From assembly GCA_016630905.1 (NCBI GenBank), contig WBMQ01000007.1:1550001-1614000 (forward strand): a DNA stretch of 64,000 bases, written 5' to 3'. How positions within the stretch are numbered: position 1 is the stretch's first letter; the number at the start of each line of letters is the position of its first letter. Below the pieces are notes generated by a model. The model ran no database searches, was not told the DNA's origin, and saw only the letters and a program-made list of their open reading frames with translations. The position numbers and the translations under genes are program-made. Shown piece by piece: positions 46,044 to 57,155 of the stretch. The stretch is from Capillidium heterosporum. Taxonomy: Eukaryota; Entomophthoromycota; Entomophthoromycetes; Entomophthorales; Capillidiaceae.

Positions 46044-46051
46044 TATATAAA
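46044..46051 (+). promoter_or_regulatory. TATA box of the three-unit WA gene
   Basis: TATATAAA, 58 bp before the ATG at 46102; the spacing matches the gene at 27206 (61 bp apart from box to ATG or 60 by midpoint). Confidence 0.6.
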
Positions 46052-46101
46052 GAGATGGATAGAATGAATTTGCTTAGATATATCAAAAAAATAAAGCCAA
46101 G

Positions 46102-46668
46102 ATGAAGTATAGCTTAGTATCGATAACCATTTCCGTAGTCCTAGGTGCCTCTCTGCCTATTACTGACAAGGACCTGTTGGATGTTTTGAACGCGCCAACT
46201 AATGCCAACACAAATCCATTCGCCCAGCCACCAGCTCAAGCTAGTGCTCCTTTTATCTTCGGCTCACCTACCTTTAACAACAACAATAACCTAGCTAATT
46301 CGGACATTTCTGATCTATCCAAACTTCCCAAACCCAACACTTATGACTCCACTGCTTCCGATATATCCGACCTATCCAAACTCCCCATATTCAATGACTC
46401 CAACCTAAATGGCAATGACCTTCCCTTACCTAGCCTTGCCGACAATTCGAACTCAGATTTACCTTTTAAGTCAGATAAAGTTGACCCATTCGACTTTCCA
46501 GATATACCCTCCCAAAATTCAATAAGCGTTGGTGATACTTCACCCATCAAAGATGACAGTAAGGACATCAACTGGGCTGTAAAGAACCAACCGCTGGACG
46601 TCAAATGGGCCGTCAAAGACCAAGATTTAGACCCAATGTGGGCCGCCAACAAGGTTAAAAAGATTTGA
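46102..46668 (+). CDS. Secreted protein with three tandem WA repeats at the C-terminus
   Basis: The product is 188 residues. It opens with a signal peptide, MKYSLVSITISVVLGASLPI. The middle is rich in Asn, Asp, Ser and Pro and contains two copies of SDISDLSKLP. The C-terminal end has three head-to-tail 11-residue units beginning at Asp 155, 166 and 177: DINWAVKNQPL, DVKWAVKDQDL and DPMWAANKVKK. The protein ends KVKKI, a basic tail like those of the genes at 20693 and 22926. No intron. It lies about 16 kb from the pseudogene copy and 18 kb from the next intact family member, so the family is dispersed and not only a tandem array. Function unknown. Confidence 0.8.
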   Translation: MKYSLVSITISVVLGASLPITDKDLLDVLNAPTNANTNPFAQPPAQASAPFIFGSPTFNNNNNLANSDISDLSKLPKPNTYDSTASDISDLSKLPIFNDSNLNGNDLPLPSLADNSNSDLPFKSDKVDPFDFPDIPSQNSISVGDTSPIKDDSKDINWAVKNQPLDVKWAVKDQDLDPMWAANKVKKI

Positions 46669-47405
46669 GAGTTGGACTAGGAGACTTTATAATAAAAAAT
46701 AATGGTATATGGTTTGAATTAGTTTGTTGATTGTAAAAAATTTGTAGCTACTTCTACTGATATGAATTAACAGTTTTCTTTATACATTTGAATGAAGGTA
46801 CGATGTAGAAGCTCTATACCGGCATCCGACATTTAGGTTAGCAGATGATGTTAGTGAGGTACTTTGATGTATTTTTACATTTAAACCATAGTATGGTTCA
46901 AACCAATTGAAATTTTCACTATTAATTGGCAATTAACAATCAGTTTAAAGTTTAATATTAAATGTCAAGGAACAAGGAAATAATCAGTGTATATGACGTT
47001 TCTGAAGGTTTATAGAGCTAACTTGATTTAAAATCAGAGTAAAGATCTAGTTAGGCTTTTTATCGAAAAGAATATAAACTATATATAGATGAAAAGTTTA
47101 ATTTAGAAACTATTTCTCTTCAGTTTGGGTTTACCTCCCTTTCATCTCAAGAAAGACTACACTACATAGATCTAAGCTAAAATAAAAGAAACTTATCAAC
47201 CCTAAGAGACAATACATCTATATACAAAGATCCAAACAAGAAATACATTTTCACTTTATTCTTACTTAACCTTTCCAACCCAAATCACTATATCAAAAAC
47301 ATAAAACTAACTTTACTTCAAGAACCAGCTCCAGTAACTCACCAGGTGCCCCGAACCATCACCCCCCTCCTAAAATTAAACTTGAAACGAAATCAAAGAA
47401 AGGGA
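46669..47405. other. Spacer between convergent WA and kinase genes
   Basis: About 740 bp, AT-rich, with no supported gene; expected to hold both 3' ends. Confidence 0.45.
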
Positions 47406-50400
47406 TCACAGCTGATGCATCAGCTCTTTAGCCATCTCCCTCACCAACACAGCCGGATCATTGAGGGAAAGCTGTTCAATGGTAGCCGCTATATCGTACC
47501 TACAGTTCAATAGCTGGGCCTTACTTCCATTTGAATACCCCGAATACTGACTGCCCCCATAATTGGAAGAGTAGGGGGTTGTCAACGCTACTTGCCCATG
47601 GTCGAGTAACGATTTCAAGATCTTGAGTAGGCTGAGACGTACTAGAGCTTTGGGATGGGTCCTTATCTTCTCAATTAATTTGTTGTTGAACTTGGATTTT
47701 CTAGTTATGGCTAATGCCAGTTTGGGAGAAAGCCGTATTATTTTGGGTAGAGGTCCGATTAACCCTTCAAATACGATGTTGTTCCTCGAATACACAAAGG
47801 TTCGGATGAGGATGTCGAGGTACGTGGATTGGACGAGGACTTGCTCGACTTCCCTAGGGTCCTCTTGCAACCTAAAGTCAATGAAGTTAGAATAAGTTGA
47901 GTATTGGTGAAATTTTACCAGACTAAAATAGCTTCCAATCCGTTGGTCTGCCAGTTGGGATCGCGTAGGAGTCCCAAATAGAACTGCAACCCGTTGTTCT
48001 TCCATAGGAATCTTGCGGCAGACTTTGCCGGCGTGGGCCATGTCACATAGGACAGGTAAAGCTACATGCTTGAGAGGTGAGTTGATGGCAACGATCTGCT
48101 GCAGGTGGGGAATGAGGCCGGCCCTGGCCGCCAGCTCCTGCCTCCTCTTGTTAATGCGACACATGTTGTACATAGTATTTAGCACGTGATTGCAGATCTC
48201 CTACAAGAAAGTAAAATTTAGTGATATGGGAGCTAAATGAAAATTTACCGAAACTCCAAATTCGTTACGTGGCGTCAAAAAGTCGGTCAAGATGGAGATG
48301 GCATCGGCCCGTTCTAAGGTATCTAAGGTGTTGGGATTCATCGATAGGTTTCGGATACATTTGAGGATGATTATAGCTAGGCCGATTGGTAGCCTTTGGA
48401 TCTCGCGCAGCATACCTTGAGTAAAATAAGTAGATGGCAGATGTTCAAACTTACAATTCATGATATTGAGCGAGGTACCCATGCTTTCCTTGACGTAGGA
48501 GTCGGCCTGGGAAAAGATCAAAAACAAATTGACTATTTTGGCTGTGTACCGTATTACTGAAGGTTCCCTATTGCTGAGCGTAAAGCTCAAAATATGGGAC
48601 AAGGGTTCCAGTAGCCCCAGCTTGGTGAACAATCTACAGAAATCTTGCTTGGGGGTCGGTGTCTAAAAAGCGGGTTAGTGTTTGGGTTTAAGCTTCTGAC
48701 TACCTGTAGCTCAAATACCGAGGTGATGCCGTTGATGGCGATCCAGGTGAAATCCCGTTGTTCGCTGTAGTCCTCAGTAATGAAGTCGACTAGAATTTTG
48801 AGGCCTCGACAAGAGATGAACATCTGCAAAGTGAATGTCGAGGTGTGGCACAGCTGCCTTATGAAGTAAGCCACTTCGAGACGGACGTTCATCGAGTGCC
48901 GTTTGCTGGCCAGTCCAATGATGACGGGGATGCCACCTACCAAACATAGGTTCTCTTGGATCTCCAGGTTGTTGTAGACAATCTAGGGGAATTTAGAAAC
49001 TTTTGCAAGGTAAAAGGTACCAAGTTGATGATGCGTAGCAGGGAAGCTAGAAGGTCGTTGGAGTCGCACACTTCCAGCATCTCTAGGATGGGTAGGATCC
49101 CATGGTAGTTGAAGAATTTATACCGCATCTGGGGGTTTTCGATCAGCAGGAACTCCTAAATTTGGAAGTCAGTATAGAGAAGTTGGGCTGCAGTATTTTG
49201 ATTTTTACTAGTTTGAGGCAGGTGTCCAGCAATGTTCGCTCGTCTTGGTCCGGCTGCAGGAGCTTAATCAACTGGCGGATTTCGGTCGTCATGCGGGCAA
49301 ACTTGTCGCGCAGGATGTTGGCTTGGAGATCGGTCTGCTCTAAACCCTCTTCTAAACTTTGGAAGGGGTCGTCCTCGTCCTCGTCGGCTGGTAAATTGGA
49401 GACGACCGTATACTACATTGTACATGAGTAATTGAAATAAGCCAGCTAACTTACCGAGGAAGGACTGTTCGATCTGTTACTCGCCGACGCATGCTTAGAA
49501 AAGAGCTGCCGGGTGTAGGGATTATCGACTATTGAAAGTTCAATAAAAGTTGAAAATTAAACCTTACAAATGACGGCGGTACCAAACAAGCTGTCGTAGT
49601 TGTCGTCAGCTGCCTCAGCATACTGGGCCAACGGATCACTGGGCTTGTCGAAGCGATCTTCCAAACCCATTTCAGCTTGTGGTTGCAACTATAGACGCGT
49701 TAGCCCAGTTTCATGACGAATTTACCTTTAACAAGTTTAACTTCCTTATCATATCGTTGTCGGATCCTAGAGAATTGCAGTCATCTCCTGAATTCTGCTT
49801 GGATTTACGTCCCGGCTTCTCATCTAAGTCTAGGTTAGCATGGATATCAATTATTCACGAACCTTTCTTTATCTTGTTGATGTTGATGTCACTGCCCGAG
49901 ATATCGAAATCATCATCCCAGTTATCCTCCTCTTCTTCGGGTTGAATTGAACTTAATTGGTTCATGCGGGATTTCAAAGGATTGGTGGGGGAGGCCGGTG
50001 AAAAGTCCATCATGCCTTGGCTGGGAGGTTCTGGGCCTACAGCTGTATCAGAATTTGATTTTGTTGATAGTAATACCTTTGATGGTGATCTGGGCGTAAG
50101 TAGGGCTTAGTCGGGTCTTCAAGTTGTCGCTGGTATTTTGAGGTGACATATTCCCTATGTACTGTAAATACAATAATCGAAAATTTGTGTACTTTTCAGC
50201 GCCTCATTCCATTCCTGAACTATCTTGAGATCTTCATCAAAGGTAATAGGGTCTTCTTTCCTTCGAACCTCCTAAATCCAGTCAGCGAAATAGCACATTT
50301 AACCTTACTTTTGTTCGTGCGTTGTGGATCCAAGGATGCTTAAGTAACTTTTTTGAAGACACACGTAGATTGCAGTCTTTTTGGAAGCATTGTAGGAGAA

Positions 50401-51421
50401 AATCGTTGACGGACTTTAAGAAATTAGGTTAGTAAAAGTATGTCTTTGAAATGATATTTGGATAGAAATAGATGGACAAATAAAAATTACAGGTGAGGCA
50501 CCTTGGGGCAAAGGCGGGTGGTCATCCTGTACTATACGGAACAATGCAGCCATAGGATCAAGGAAATGGTAGGGTGGGTTGCCTTCCATGAGTTCGATAA
50601 CCGTACATCCTACACTCCTACAAAAATACTTAGTTGCAAATAGCAAACATCGCATCTACCAGATATCGGAGGTTGTGGTTGCTCCTGTAAGTTCAATTAC
50701 CTCTGGTGCCACTGAAATAAAATTGAGAAAACTAAATTTAAACATAATTACTCCAATAGGGTGACCCAACTACTGAATTGTCGTCGTTGGCTATCGTCGC
50801 AACCCCAAAGTCGGCCAACTTGACCAACCCTTCCTTTGTTGAAAGTATGTTGGCGCCCTTTATATCCCTATGTATGACTCCCTGCTCGTGTAGGTATATC
50901 AGCCCGTCCAAAACTTGGGCTATGTAGACCCCTGTTAAATTTTCGGGGAATTTTCCGAACCTTTTGTAGATGCTCTGCAATGATCCATTCTCACAGTACC
51001 TAGTTGAACCCTTAGCTTAATAGTTGAAAAAACTGTACTCTATTATTATGTTCATGTATGTGTTTGTTTTGACGAATCCCATGTACTTGACTATGTTTTG
51101 GTGCTTTACAATTTACAAAATGTTTAATGGCTATCAACAAATTAGCTTACATTCAGCTTCTTGAGCAGATCTATTTCTTGCTAGCCCTAAAAGTAAATCA
51201 ATGGTAACCAATCTGAAAAAATACCATCATCACGTCGATACTAATTTTGTTCAAGTTGACCAGCTTTATTTGCTTGACAGCAACTGCTACCCCGGTTTCC
51301 ATGTTCAGCCCGCGGTATACGGTGCCGAAGGCGCCTTTACCGATGCAGTCGCCTAGTTGCTAAGTTGTTTAGTTTGAAGTAGTTGGTGTATTACGTAGCC
51401 GTTGATAATGTCGCCAACCAT
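47406..51421 (-). CDS. Cdc7/SepH-type septation-initiation protein kinase
   Basis: S. pombe Cdc7, Aspergillus SepH and yeast Cdc15 act in the septation initiation or mitotic exit network, downstream of the Spg1/Tem1 GTPase at the spindle pole. The ATG at 51421 gives MVGDIINGY, spliced to [19 protein letters not shown] with the glycine loop, then [19 protein letters not shown]. The kinase continues with [39 protein letters not shown] (split by an intron) and [19 protein letters not shown], all typical of this group. The C-terminal half is a long armadillo/HEAT-like region ending [17 protein letters not shown]. The linker is acidic and Ser-rich. About fifteen introns occur. The frame stays open for 71 codons upstream of the chosen ATG (see the finding at 51422). 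Confidence 0.9.
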
Positions 51422-53384
51422 ATTTTGAAAAGCTTGTGAACCTGCGTTCCAAAGTTTCGAGTGTTTGAAGTGGAATTGCAAGAACCTTTTGAACTCGACT
51501 ACTTGACCAAAAAATAAGGCTGGATCTACGTCATAGTCTATACCGCCACCCCTTTGTTGAAAGTTATAGAAGCTTGCGTTGAATCTGGTATTCTCCCTCC
51601 AACTGCAGTTCTTAGAATAGGTAGGTTCATCATTTCAATCGTAAAATTACTTTTTAAGGGAGTTAGTCTAATGTATTAATTTAATTTAAGCTGGGGATTG
51701 CAATTGTTCCATTAGGAGCACGCTCTTGGAAAACAGGAATGGTGTAGGATGGTAGGGGACTAAATCAAGGGTGAGCTTAAGGCTTTATTGCTCGTTTTCT
51801 CGGCAAAGTGCGATACTATATCCTCAACGGATGCTTTTTCAGGTTTCTATATAGGTTTCATTATACTTTATATTGGCTAACTATTGGCAGGAATGGTCCT
51901 AAAGAGCTTGGAGCGCTATATGCCTAGTTCCCCAAGTGGCTAGAAGCTACATTATTCTATTGTAGACGGGTATAAAGCTGTAAGGAGGGCTGAGTTTCAA
52001 GTAAAGGGGTACATGATATGTAGTAATTTGCTGTGATCTTCGGCTATAATTGCCCCCATCAGATCGAAACGATATAGATGCTAGTTAGCACGTTACATAT
52101 GGTTTGTAAAGAGCTGTTTCAAGCTATTTTAAATCTGCCTATGACCAGTAATTGGTAAGCTACACTATCGCATATAGAAATAACTTTGAATAGTTTTTGC
52201 CTAATATAGCACAAGGAATACTTTCAATATATATTACAAAATCGCTATAATTTTAACCATGTGCTTCAAATCTGCATTTGAATAAACTATCGCTTTGAAG
52301 TATAAATCCCTTTGATATATTTCGGCTACGTATACTATATTTAGTTTGTATTTAAAGCGTTCTGCTATACTAATGGGTTGGCGATCTAGGAGCACCTATA
52401 CATGTACACTAACTTACTAGTTGACAAATTATAGGACCTTGATACTGTTTCTAGCATTTGAAATTGGACATTGGCATCATAGCAAACTGTAGTAAGCCAC
52501 ATCCCTTCTACAACACACAAGACTTGTATTGTAAAAATCATCATCACTTTAACTAATCACTGATTCTAGTTCTTGGGTGATAGAATACCAGTTCTGAATG
52601 CCATCAATTACTTAAAAGAAATATGGCACCTTTATTTATAGTAGGCCCATTTCTAATCTAGATCAATCGGTATAAATGTTGGCTAAGGTATACATGCCTC
52701 AGCTGAATAGAATTGGAAATAGGTGGGCTAGCCTGCTACTATACTTTCAAAACCATGTTATTTTAAGTGCTAGTTTATAATATATACAAACAAGACATTA
52801 ATAGCCAAAAGCTTTAGTTTCATATTTATTTGAGTGGTAACTGGTATGAAGCTGTTACCTACTATATCCATAGCTTTGTATAAACTTCTTTTAGTTAGGT
52901 AACGTGTAATAAAAATGACCTTTGAGGTTGGTTAGAAAATGATGCTTGCATTCTAGGTATTTATAGACACTATATCGTTAGATATCTATATGCTTGATCA
53001 AATGGAATTTTAATTGTATATGCTCGAGTATTCTACTATGAGGTTTTATTTTTGATTGGATTTTGTCACTGAATGCACCTACAACTTCCAAGCCACTTTA
53101 GCTATCAGCCAATAAGACATTCCAATTGATTGAAAGCAACCACTCTATATGTTCCAATTTAAAGTGCTATTTATATCCAGCTTACATAGGAAAAAGTGAC
53201 ATACTAGATGGGAACATAATTTGTAAAAATTGTCTGATCAAGTTTTTCCATCATCCAGCTTTACTTGGCATTAACCCTCAAATGAAATAATGATTCGTCA
53301 ACATTTTGAACCCAAGTTGAAGGGCTAGTTTTAAACTGGCTAAACCCCTAATTCCAAAGCAAAAGTTAGAGTTCTTTTGAGAGG
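51422..53384. other. Nearly 2-kb spacer between divergent kinase and Sec2 genes
   Basis: The left 210 bp stay open in the kinase frame and may be coding. The rest is AT-rich with no supported gene. It should hold both promoters. Confidence 0.45.
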
Positions 53385-55406
53385 ATGGCGAACCTGAGTA
53401 TGATGGGTGCAACAACTATAGCTATGAAGGAAGAAATAGGTAAAGAAGAATTCAAGACGAGTTCGGAGACCATTACAACTGATAGTTTCTATGAGCCTGA
53501 AGATGAGTTTTCGTTCAACGACGTTTACAGTAGGAAGCTGGAAGTGGATAAGGAGGCGTTAGAACGCGCATTACAACAGATAAACGCTTTGGAAGCTAAG
53601 CTCGACAAAGAGAAGCTGGAAAAGGAGGAACTGACAACTGAATTAGAGCAAGCCAAATCAACGCAAAAAGAAAGCGAAGCTAAAATTACTGCTTTGACCG
53701 ATGAGCTTGAGAATTGTAAAGAGAAATTGATACCCGATCTGGAGCAAAGGAACTTGGAATTGCAACGCGACATGGAAACCCTGGGTGAGAAATTGATCGA
53801 CGAAGCTGAGCGTTGTGCTGAATTGCAGCACTCCAAAGAGATGCTGGAAAATGAAATTGAGGACCTGAGCCAAAAGCTGTTCGAAGAGGCTAATGTAATG
53901 GTAGCTGATGAACGTAGGGCCAACCATTTGTGGTCTGTCAAGTTTGATAAGCTGCAGGCCCAACTTACCGATACCAAGACGCTGTTGGAGTTCGAAAAGG
54001 CCCAGAGTACTGAGTTGAAAGCCAAGCTGTCAACGCTCCTAGAACCCAACAATCCTGAAGCCAACTTATTGAGCCCATCCTTCCAACCACGAAGCCGTAG
54101 AGCTAGTTCGATGTCTGCTTCCCCATTGCTACGTTCCATTACCTCAAGTGACTCGTTAGTTATCGACTTCAACGTCAGTTCCGACGAAATTTATACGGAC
54201 CCCACCACTTTACTCGCTTATAAACTGGATGATATGCGGTATTTGGAGTTCAAAGGTTTCGTCCTAGCTCCTAAATCGAAAGGTATATACCTGGCCTCCA
54301 TGTTTATGAAGCGTAGCTTGGCTGAGGATGTCGACCCTACCTTGAGATTCCATCCCAAAGGTAGTCCTTGGTCCCAACTCAAGGCGTTGAGTGTGGCAGC
54401 TCAGCTGGGGAACGTCAATTTACTAACTAACCGCAACCAAGTTAAAAGTGACTCGTGTTGTAGTTTGTGTGTAGAAAAACTTGCTACCCCCTTTACTTTC
54501 TCTATCAAGGACCAGACCGAACCTAATCAACCGCTGTGCTTAGCGTGTAGGAACCGATTGCTCTCCGTGTGTGAATTCTACGCTTTGGTGCGCGTGGTAC
54601 GAGCTGGTGTTATTAAGCAATCAGTCGAAGCTATGTACCTGGATTGTCTCAAGATCAAGCACAAGATGTTTTTGGCTAGGGCCGGTGCCCGTTTCATCGA
54701 AAGTCGGAAGGAAGATGAAGGGACCGATAGTGACTTGGAAGGCTCGGTAAAATCTACGCCTGGCCTAACGATTGTACCGGTTTTGGGTAGGCTGAGGGAG
54801 TCTAGATCGATGCCCGTCTCCCCACTAGCTACTCAGACTTTTGATAAGGAGGAGGTCGACGCCAATGGCTTACGAGCTGACGAAGGGGAGGGTAGTCTTA
54901 AGCTCAACATCAAAGTTGAATCGAGTGAAGTTGAGACTGTCACCGAAGCTTCAGCATCGTTCGATGGGCCGGATGAGGGATCCAAAGTTGAGGAAGATGA
55001 ACCAACGCTTCAATTGGATATCAACTACCGTCAACCTGAGATTTTGAAGCAGGCTAATTCCATTGTAGAAGTTCAACATCAACCGATACCGGTTCAATCA
55101 AATGTCAAGGAGGAGGATCAACTTAAGATTCCTAACGGTACGTCGCAAACTTTTAAAGTGATGGATGATAAAATGGAAAACCAACCTAAACCAATTGAAA
55201 TTCAAACAGATATTAAGAATGATGGCTGCAACCCTGACCTTAACCCTTGGGCAAGTGAAATTGTTACTGATAAGGTTGAAGTCACCAAGGATCACGACAC
55301 CACTAAGGGAGATGGAGGTGAAGTTACCAAGTCTCCAGCTACTACCAATTCAGTCCTTGGCTTCACCAGCTGCCGGACCTCCTCTACCGCACTTTTAGGT
55401 CTTTGA
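53385..55406 (+). CDS. SEC2: Sec2/Rabin8-like guanine nucleotide exchange factor for a Sec4/Rab8-type GTPase
   Basis: Sec2 activates the exocytic Rab Sec4 on secretory vesicles. The 673-residue protein is encoded in one exon, which is unusual among the intron-rich housekeeping genes here. The N-terminal 200 residues form a long coiled coil. It carries the exchange-domain signature SQKLFEEANVMVADERRAN. A Ser-rich link (RSRRASSMSASPLLRS) follows. Residues about 280-450 match the Rabin8/Sec2 C-terminal region, with paired cysteines in SDSCCSLCVEKLA and QPLCLACRNRLLSVCEFYAL, then KIKHKMFLARAGARF. The last 220 residues are acidic, with repeated KVE and QPxP segments, and no family match. The start is the first ATG in an open frame, preceded by GAGAGG. 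The GEF assignment is firm; the tail function is unknown. Confidence 0.87.
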   Translation: MANLSMMGATTIAMKEEIGKEEFKTSSETITTDSFYEPEDEFSFNDVYSRKLEVDKEALERALQQINALEAKLDKEKLEKEELTTELEQAKSTQKESEAKITALTDELENCKEKLIPDLEQRNLELQRDMETLGEKLIDEAERCAELQHSKEMLENEIEDLSQKLFEEANVMVADERRANHLWSVKFDKLQAQLTDTKTLLEFEKAQSTELKAKLSTLLEPNNPEANLLSPSFQPRSRRASSMSASPLLRSITSSDSLVIDFNVSSDEIYTDPTTLLAYKLDDMRYLEFKGFVLAPKSKGIYLASMFMKRSLAEDVDPTLRFHPKGSPWSQLKALSVAAQLGNVNLLTNRNQVKSDSCCSLCVEKLATPFTFSIKDQTEPNQPLCLACRNRLLSVCEFYALVRVVRAGVIKQSVEAMYLDCLKIKHKMFLARAGARFIESRKEDEGTDSDLEGSVKSTPGLTIVPVLGRLRESRSMPVSPLATQTFDKEEVDANGLRADEGEGSLKLNIKVESSEVETVTEASASFDGPDEGSKVEEDEPTLQLDINYRQPEILKQANSIVEVQHQPIPVQSNVKEEDQLKIPNGTSQTFKVMDDKMENQPKPIEIQTDIKNDGCNPDLNPWASEIVTDKVEVTKDHDTTKGDGGEVTKSPATTNSVLGFTSCRTSSTALLGL

Positions 55407-57155
55407 CTTTTTCAATTCTAATACGTGTAGTTCTAACTGTTTTATCTTACTAATTAAATACGAGCTTTTATTCCTATGCTCTTATCTTTTTGCCTTTTAA
55501 GATGGCCATTAACTACTACCAGTTTAGACTAATTATGAAATATGCTGATGATATATCTATTAGATTTTGATTTAAGCTTATTGAATGGTAAAGTATTTTG
55601 ATGCCAGGTATTAAAATGAGGTGACTGCATAGGATTCAATATTCGGTTTTTATATTAGGAGCTTTGATCACTTCATCCTTTTATTTGTAAATAGAAAAGT
55701 TGAGGTAGTTGAAAACTTGAAAATTTTTTGGGAATAAGATCGATTTTTATAAGTAGGAAAATTGATATGGACTATAGTAGTATTGAAGTTTTGTTGTATA
55801 TAAAAAATTGGTTAAGGGTTTCATTAGGCTTCTCGTTTGCAAATAGGTTGTAAATGATAGAGATCAAATAGTTGATAAAGCTCAAAAAGTTTAGCATGCT
55901 TAGATATACAGTTGTCAACTCAACAGTTCACTCATGGTCAGCAGTTTTCAACCTTTCTGATAACACCGATTTTTCAAAACCCAGTACTAAAAGATGCCGA
56001 TGATTTCAATAAAATCAGGCTATACTGTCAAAGCAAAGAATTTGCAGCTAAAGCCCGACTTTGAGCCAAGCTTTTCTCCAACATCAGTTTCCCAGGCCAC
56101 CATCCTTACCACTTCTCAGACCGATCATAAGTTAGCTTCTGATCATGTCTACCTAAACTTAATTTTTACAAATATAGGTTGCTTTTTCCTATAAATCGTA
56201 TAATAGAATCTAAAAATATATATTTAAAAATAGAAGAGTTGTCAATGGATGCACATAGGCACTTTATACATCATCTTTGATGGAGCGGCATTATACCCTA
56301 AGCCTGTTTAGGTATTGATGAAAGGATTACAGTAGTTTGCTAGTCCAAGAGGTAGGAGACAGGACTAGCAGCTTTAAAGGCAGTTGTAACAATTACTAAT
56401 CTATTGTAGGACGGCGGCAATTAGTACACTTGCCCCCTCTCACTTGAGATTTGTATAAAGGAACTTTTATATGAAAGTGCTGAACTTGTTACATGTCAGC
56501 TGGCCCAAGTCCAGCCTAAAATTTGGCTGCAATTTAATTTTTATGTAATAAACCAACTTTAAATTTAATTGGAAGCGGATGCTACAGTACGATAGAGGAC
56601 AAGCTACAGAACCCCACATTAAATTTTCGGTTCGACAAAACTAACCTCAATACCTACAACAGCATCCCAGCTAACTATAAGGCTATATATCTACAGTGCC
56701 TCCTTACTCGCTTTGGATAAACTTGAATATAATCCAGCTTCCCCACCAAAACTTCTGAACTGTTTTGCCCTTAAAATTTTACCTTAGGCAAGTTTTGGGA
56801 TAACTTGTAATACTTGTGCACCAATTCCATTTGGTTTGCTTAACTTTGATTGGATTTGCCCGTTCTCATTAATCTGGTTGCTTGAGTTGGTAATTTTGAG
56901 ATTGTTAGGAAATGAGTTCTTGGCTCTAGACAAAAGTGAAAGTATAGTCTTCAATTCCGTCTCATTCCCAACTTTAAAACTTCACAGTAGCAGCGTCAAT
57001 ACTAGCACCATATCAACATTTGCCATACCGACTTTGCTGCATCTATTTGATATTTTAAGCTATAGTTAGATACTTTCTTTAGAAGATTTGCCTACACCTA
57101 TATTAAATTTCCAATTCACTTTACTCAAATTTATCCACCTTCACTACAACTCCCA
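55407..57155. other. 1.75-kb spacer with two weak open frames
   Basis: Two plus-strand frames have ATG starts: 55994-56194 (MPMISIKSGYTVKAKNLQLK) and 56836-57069 (MLNFDWICPFSLIWLLELVI). Neither has a recognised family or clear splice sites, so I do not call them. The rest is AT-rich. Confidence 0.4.
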
